A stretch of 64,000 bases of DNA from Flavonifractor sp963557075. GTDB lineage: Bacteria; Bacillota; Clostridia; Oscillospirales; Oscillospiraceae. The DNA is taken from contig CAUWDA010000006.1 of the NCBI GenBank assembly GCA_963557075.1, forward strand, positions 1 through 64,000, written 5' to 3'. A program made the position numbers and the translations under genes. The notes beneath the pieces are model-generated. The model saw only the letters and a list, made by a program, of their open reading frames with translations, searched no databases and was not told the origin of the DNA. This document shows, piece after piece, positions 60,604-64,000 of this stretch; the first letter of the stretch is position 1, and each line of letters begins with the position of its first letter.

Positions 60604-61173
60604 TCAGGCCAGCTTCAGATGGGAGCGCTTGAGGGCCTTGCGGATCAGGGTGCACAGCAGAGGAGCGGCCACCAGAGCCACCACGGCATTGAAGATGGAG
60701 GCGGGGAGCTTGAGGGGCAGGGTGGCCAGAGCGGCGGCAGGGGTCAGACCCTCCACCAGCAGGCCGTTGTAGAAATAGCTCTTCATAAAATAGAGCACAT
60801 AGTAGATGGCGCAGCCCAGCGCCGCGCCGGACAGGCAGCGGGCATAGGTGGGCGCCTCCCGGTGGGACGCCTTCCACATCACCAGACCGGCGCCCAGTCC
60901 CATGGCGCCCTTGGTGAGGAAGGTGATCCAGAACTCCGAGAAGAACCGGGGATCGGTGAAGTCAAAGAGCATGGAGCCCAGGCCGGAGGCCAGTCCGCCG
61001 ATGGGGCCCAGCAGCAGGCCGGACAGGCAGCACATGATGTTGGCCAGGGTAAAGGAGGTGTTCCCTCCGATGGCGATGGGCATGGTGATGCGCAGATAAT
61101 TGCTGACGAATACCAGGGCGGCCATCATAGCCAGCACGGCGATCTTCAGCGCGGAGCTGGAGCGGGTTTTCAT
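60604..61173 (-). CDS. ECF transporter S component
   Basis: A 189-residue membrane protein with about six helices and the AxxxA-like ALKIAVLAMMAALVFVSNYL start, FTLANIMCCLSGLLLGPIGGLASGLGSMLFDF in the core. S components give vitamin or metal specificity and need a shared EcfAAT unit, not in this window. Substrate unknown. ATG 61173 follows AAGGA; an upstream frame enters the promoter. Confidence 0.78.
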   Translation of the reverse strand: MKTRSSSALKIAVLAMMAALVFVSNYLRITMPIAIGGNTSFTLANIMCCLSGLLLGPIGGLASGLGSMLFDFTDPRFFSEFWITFLTKGAMGLGAGLVMWKASHREAPTYARCLSGAALGCAIYYVLYFMKSYFYNGLLVEGLTPAAALATLPLKLPASIFNAVVALVAAPLLCTLIRKALKRSHLKLA

Positions 61174-61206
61174 GAGAACACATCCTTCTTTCTGCTTTCT
61201 GCCCCG

Positions 61207-61235
61207 ATTATAGCACCGGACTGACCTTGATTCAA
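61207..61235 (-). promoter_or_regulatory. promoter of the ECF S-component gene
   Basis: TTGAAT (61230-61235), 17 bp, perfect TATAAT (61207-61212). The leader of about 30 nt leaves no room for a riboswitch. Confidence 0.8.
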
Positions 61236-61272
61236 ACGTCAGATATAGAAAAAATAATAAGGTCAGATGGGA

Positions 61273-61308
61273 CAAAAAAGCATCCGCAGCCTGCGCTGCG
61301 GATGCTTT
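61273..61308 (-). terminator. uraA terminator
   Basis: GCATCCGCAGC/GCTGCGGATGC stem (61280-61305) followed on the minus strand by TTTTTTGTCC. Confidence 0.8.
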
Positions 61309-61317
61309 TAAACTGGA

Positions 61318-62718
61318 TCAGTAGCGGCCGAAGTCGCCGGAGCGGCCCTCGGTGACGTCGGAGCCGAACTCATAGTCCTTGCCGGGCAGGATAGCGTTGA
61401 GCGCGATACCGGCAATGGCGGCGATGGCCAGGTTGGTCAGGGTGACGTGGGCCCCACCCACAGAGAAGGTGATGCCGCCGGAGAAGCCCAGACCGCACAC
61501 CAGAATGACGGCGGCGATGATGAGGTTGCGGGAGTTGGTGAAGTCCACCCGGTTTTCCACCACGTTGCGCACGCCGATGGCGGAGATCATGCCGTACAGG
61601 ATGAAGGACACGCCGCCGATGATGGCGGTGGGGATGGAGTTGACCAGGGCGGCGAAGGCGGGGGAGAAGGAGAGCACCACCGCGTAGATGGCGGCCAGAC
61701 GGACCACCTTGGGATCATACACCTGGGAGAGCACCAGCACGCCGGTGTTCTCGCCGTAAGTGGTGTTGGCGGGGCCGCCGAACAGGCCGGCCAGGGAGGT
61801 GGCGATACCGTCGCCGATGAGGGTGCGGTGGAGGCCGGGGTCCTCCATGAAGGAAGCGCCCACGGTGGCGGAGATGGCGGACATGTCGCCGATGTGCTCC
61901 ATCATGGCGGCGATGGCGATGGGGGCCATGACCAGGATGGAGGTCAGGTCAAACTTGGCCACAGAGCCGGAGAAGTCGGCGATGAAGGGCTGCCAGCCGA
62001 TGGGGGCGGCGGCGGCCACGCTGGAGAAATCCATCAGGGGGATCACGTTGCCGGCGGCATCCAGGGCGGTGGCCCCCATGGTGTTGGCGATAACGGCGAT
62101 GATGTAGGAACCCACCACGCCCAGCAGGATGGGGATGATCTTGATCATGCCCTTGCCCCAGATGTTGGCCACGATGATGATGGCCATGGCCACCAGGGCC
62201 AGCCACCAACAGCTCTTGGCGTTGTTGACGGCGGAGGGGGCCAGGTTCAGGCCGATGAGGATGATGATGGGGCCGGTGACCACCGGGGGCAGGAAGCGCA
62301 TGACCTTCTTCACGCCCACCAGCTTAATGATGGCGGCCAGGATGACATAGAGCAGGCCGGCCACCACGATGCCGCCGCAGGCATATTGCAGCTTGACGGC
62401 GGGGTCCATACCGGCGTATTTTCCGGTGTCCAGCGCGGCCACAGCGGCAAAGCCGCCCAGGTAGGCGAAGGAGGAGCCCAGGAAAGCGGGGACCTTCAGC
62501 TTGGTGCATACATGGAAAAACAGGGTGCCGATACCGGCGAAGAACAGGGTGGTCTGGATGGACAGGGGCAGGCCGTAGCCCTGTACCAGGATGGGGACCA
62601 GCACGGTGGCGCCGAACATGGCGAACATGTGCTGCAGGCCCAGGATGAGCATCTTGGGCAGTCCCAGGGAACGGGCGTCCCGGATGGGCTCGCTGCCAGG
62701 GGTGCGGTTGTTGTTCAT
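61318..62718 (-). CDS. uraA: uracil permease (NCS2 family)
   Basis: A 466-residue, 14-helix nucleobase transporter. LGLQHMFAMFGATVLVPIL (helix 1), YLGGFAAVAAL, MEHIGDMSAISA with the substrate-binding Glu/His region, and GGPANTTYGENTGVLVLS (NCS2 signature) are clear. ATG 62718 follows GGAG; the 270-nt leader carries a leader peptide and a terminator, so expression is probably attenuated by pyrimidine level. Confidence 0.93.
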   Translation of the reverse strand: MNNNRTPGSEPIRDARSLGLPKMLILGLQHMFAMFGATVLVPILVQGYGLPLSIQTTLFFAGIGTLFFHVCTKLKVPAFLGSSFAYLGGFAAVAALDTGKYAGMDPAVKLQYACGGIVVAGLLYVILAAIIKLVGVKKVMRFLPPVVTGPIIILIGLNLAPSAVNNAKSCWWLALVAMAIIIVANIWGKGMIKIIPILLGVVGSYIIAVIANTMGATALDAAGNVIPLMDFSSVAAAAPIGWQPFIADFSGSVAKFDLTSILVMAPIAIAAMMEHIGDMSAISATVGASFMEDPGLHRTLIGDGIATSLAGLFGGPANTTYGENTGVLVLSQVYDPKVVRLAAIYAVVLSFSPAFAALVNSIPTAIIGGVSFILYGMISAIGVRNVVENRVDFTNSRNLIIAAVILVCGLGFSGGITFSVGGAHVTLTNLAIAAIAGIALNAILPGKDYEFGSDVTEGRSGDFGRY

Positions 62719-62868
62719 AACGATCTCCTCTCTTATGTGTGGGCAGAAAACTTCATGCGCCTGGGTCGTGCCGCAAAAACAGGGAAAACGACGCGCACAT
62801 AAAGTTTTTACGCATGTGGGCCCTCCCCGGCCCACGCGCTGAGATTCCATGCCGTGCTTCTGCACAGC

Positions 62869-62907
62869 AAAAAAGCAACTGCTTTTTCTGGAGAAAAAAC
62901 AATTGCT
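62869..62907 (-). terminator. attenuator terminator in the uraA leader
   Basis: 16-nt arms (62874-62889 with 62892-62907) followed on the minus strand by six Ts, lying between promoter and uraA and just after a 13-codon leader ORF. Confidence 0.78.
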
Positions 62908-62911
62908 CCTC

Positions 62912-62953
62912 TCATGGCGTCCGTCCTGAAAACAAAGCCAGCCCCGCTCCCAT
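62912..62953 (-). CDS. uraA leader peptide (13 aa)
   Basis: ATG 62953 with AGGAGG at 8 nt encodes MGAGLALFSGRTP and stops (TGA) five bases before the attenuator stem. Within the stop, a second ATG (ATGA) opens a frame that runs through the hairpin. Translation of the leader could control hairpin formation, as in pyrimidine attenuators. Other parts of 62719-63162: a GTGGGCC/GGCCCAC hairpin at 62816-62835 and no other gene. Confidence 0.5.
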   Translation of the reverse strand: MGAGLALFSGRTP

Positions 62954-62989
62954 GACAGACACCTCCTGCCCTATCCCGAAATCTTCAAT

Positions 62990-63018
62990 ATTATATCAGC
63001 TTACGTCTCAATATGCAA
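62990..63018 (-). promoter_or_regulatory. uraA promoter
   Basis: TTGCAT (63013-63018), 17 bp, perfect TATAAT (62990-62995); leader about 265 nt. Confidence 0.82.
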
Positions 63019-63162
63019 GACCAAAGAATGGGAGACCTTTTTGCGTCTGGACTGACAACTTTCAGCTCTGTTAATTTCACTGTGTATGCCATTGTATCAG
63101 GCAGAAAAGTATAGTAAGATAAATAAAAAGTAGGTTTGAAGTTGATGGTGGCGTGACGTATC

Positions 63163-63591
63163 ATGAAAAGGTTTAACATACAAATGGTAGATAATACCGT
63201 TTCCTTGGAATGGTGGAAAACGATCATCCATCATTTCATTAGAGCAGGCGATAATTTCGAGTTGCGGTGCTGGAAGGAAGAAACGCAAGAAATTTTACAA
63301 GCAAAACGATATGGTGAAGCAATCGAGGATGGTAACGAAATATCGATAAAAGGAATTCTTCCAGATGCGCTTCTATCAGAATTGATGGAAGAAGATCCAA
63401 CAGATAAAGAAATCTACAATAAAATGACAAAGTACTTTACGATCAATGTAAAAAATGAACTGTGTGATCTTTGCAGTGCGCACTACGGAACAGAAATGTA
63501 TATTGCAATAAATTGTGATAAGGATATATCATTTTTCGAGCAGGTAATGGGTCAATACTCTGACGATTATTTCAGCATCGGAGAGTGGTAA
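63163..63591 (+). CDS. AT-rich orphan protein of unknown function
   Basis: A 142-residue acidic protein, not recognised. Base composition is near 35-40% GC against above 60% in its neighbours, and codon use (AAA, GAA, ATA) is unlike theirs, which suggests recent transfer. A WWKTII start, two Cys (CDLC) and an acidic C-terminus resemble small immunity-type proteins, but no motif confirms this. No good ribosome-binding site is seen before the ATG. Confidence 0.6.
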   Translation: MKRFNIQMVDNTVSLEWWKTIIHHFIRAGDNFELRCWKEETQEILQAKRYGEAIEDGNEISIKGILPDALLSELMEEDPTDKEIYNKMTKYFTINVKNELCDLCSAHYGTEMYIAINCDKDISFFEQVMGQYSDDYFSIGEW

Positions 63592-63616
63592 AGAAAAACG
63601 GGAGGAGGCCGGAGTT

Positions 63617-64000
63617 ATGACCAAAAACGAAGCCTTTCTGCATCTGAACGACGCCCTGCCCGCCGACATCGCCCGGCGGAAGGAGATGGGGGATTTGGAG
63701 GGGGCCGTCCGGCTCATTGACCGCCGCCTGTCCGAGGGCGTGCAGCCCCTGCTGATCCCCCGGCTGGAGGCGGAGCGGCTGCGGCTGAGCCGCCTGCGGG
63801 AGGACTATCCCTATCCCGCCGGGAAGGCGCTGGAGATGATACAGGAGGAGTGGCCCCAGTGCACGCAGGCCCAGTTTGACGCCCTGCTGGACGGCGGGCG
63901 CATCGACTGGCGCATGATCGACGGGAGGCTGCACTGTCACAGTGAATTTTTGGAGTCCCTGCGTATCTATCCTCAGGAGGCCCCCGGCCTGCGCCGGGAG
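63617..64000 (+). CDS. N-terminal part of a probable transglutaminase-family protein (runs off the window)
   Basis: 128 codons visible. MTKNEAFLHLNDALPADIARRKEMGD, a helical LIDRRL...LEAERLRLSRLREDYPYP segment and FDALLDGGRIDWRMIDGRLHCHSEF resemble the N-terminal region seen ahead of transglutaminase-like domains in Clostridia; the catalytic domain would lie beyond base 64,000. GGAGGAGG precedes the ATG. GC-rich, unlike the gene just before it. Confidence 0.55.
   Translation, partial: MTKNEAFLHLNDALPADIARRKEMGDLEGAVRLIDRRLSEGVQPLLIPRLEAERLRLSRLREDYPYPAGKALEMIQEEWPQCTQAQFDALLDGGRIDWRMIDGRLHCHSEFLESLRIYPQEAPGLRRE

Noticed and set aside
57207..60877. Very long minus-strand reading frames opposite glnA, the ANTAR gene and dapL
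   Set aside because: They are shadow frames of GC-rich genes: repetitive Gly/His/Gln/Arg composition, no ribosome-binding sites, and strong genes on the other strand.
61174..61260. Riboswitch ahead of the ECF S-component gene
   Set aside because: The promoter at 61207-61235 leaves a leader of about 30 nt, too short for a known riboswitch.

Overview
The window (about 58-60% GC overall, strong Shine-Dalgarno sites, sigma-A type promoters, LPxTG/sortase surface proteins, FabK-type fatty acid synthesis, ANTAR-controlled glutamine synthetase) looks like a chromosome segment of a gut Clostridia/Oscillospiraceae bacterium (Flavonifractor / Lawsonibacter / Intestinimonas-like). That placement is inferred from gene content and codon use, not from a marker gene.

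Region 1, bases 1 to about 27,480: one end of an integrative and conjugative element (ICE) of the Tn1549/CTn type, nearly all on the minus strand. Read in the direction of transcription (right to left) it has a tandem ribbon-helix-helix regulator, a DUF3991/TOPRIM primase-like protein, a surface-anchored protein, a sortase, a 1,728-residue 13-repeat adhesin, SSB, a ParB-like protein, a ParM/ParR pair, a long string of overlapping accessory genes (amidoligase + gamma-glutamylcyclotransferase, DUF3846, MetK, PP-loop ATPase, beta-helix protein, two paralogous proteins, DNA methyltransferase), a VapD-like toxin-antitoxin module, a tRNA-like gene beside a probable oriT, and the transfer genes mobC, relaxase, pcfB, virD4/traG and a VirB2-like membrane protein. 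The mating-pore genes (VirB4, VirB6) and the integrase are absent and should lie left of base 1. The right edge lies against a tRNA-Arg(ACG) gene (27,638-27,714).

Region 2, about 27,640 to 33,720: chromosomal housekeeping genes: tRNA-Arg, a small conserved ORF, cell-wall amidase, pckA, rsmA, an SPFH protein with a small RHH partner, and a MarR regulator. Region 3, 33,786 to 42,944: a full type II fatty-acid operon transcribed leftward as acpP-accB-accC-accD-accA-fabH-fabK-fabD-fabG-fabF-fabZ, followed by the MarR (FabT-like) gene. Region 4, 43,000 to 52,260: GntR regulator and HisC-like aminotransferase with a clear operator, DegV, TetR, radical SAM plus HdeD-like membrane protein, CCA-adding enzyme, murC, and 3-aminobutyryl-CoA ammonia lyase. 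Region 5, 52,278 to 64,000: three exact-period 221-bp tandem repeats carrying copies of the ilvD 3' end, ilvD with a divergent FadR-type regulator, membrane-anchored XRE regulator, acyltransferase, glnA with an ANTAR regulator and a leader hairpin, dapL, an ECF S component, uraA with an attenuator-like leader and leader peptide, an AT-rich orphan gene and the start of a probable transglutaminase-family gene.

Most striking signals: (i) thirteen unrelated ICE proteins end in a similar Lys/Arg-rich tail, often introduced by S/T-P, which could be a type IV secretion signal or a nucleic-acid-binding tail; (ii) several ICE genes have a well-placed ribosome-binding site in front of a codon one base away from ATG; (iii) a perfect 36-bp palindrome inside the ParB-like gene; (iv) the 221-bp repeats that copy the end of ilvD.
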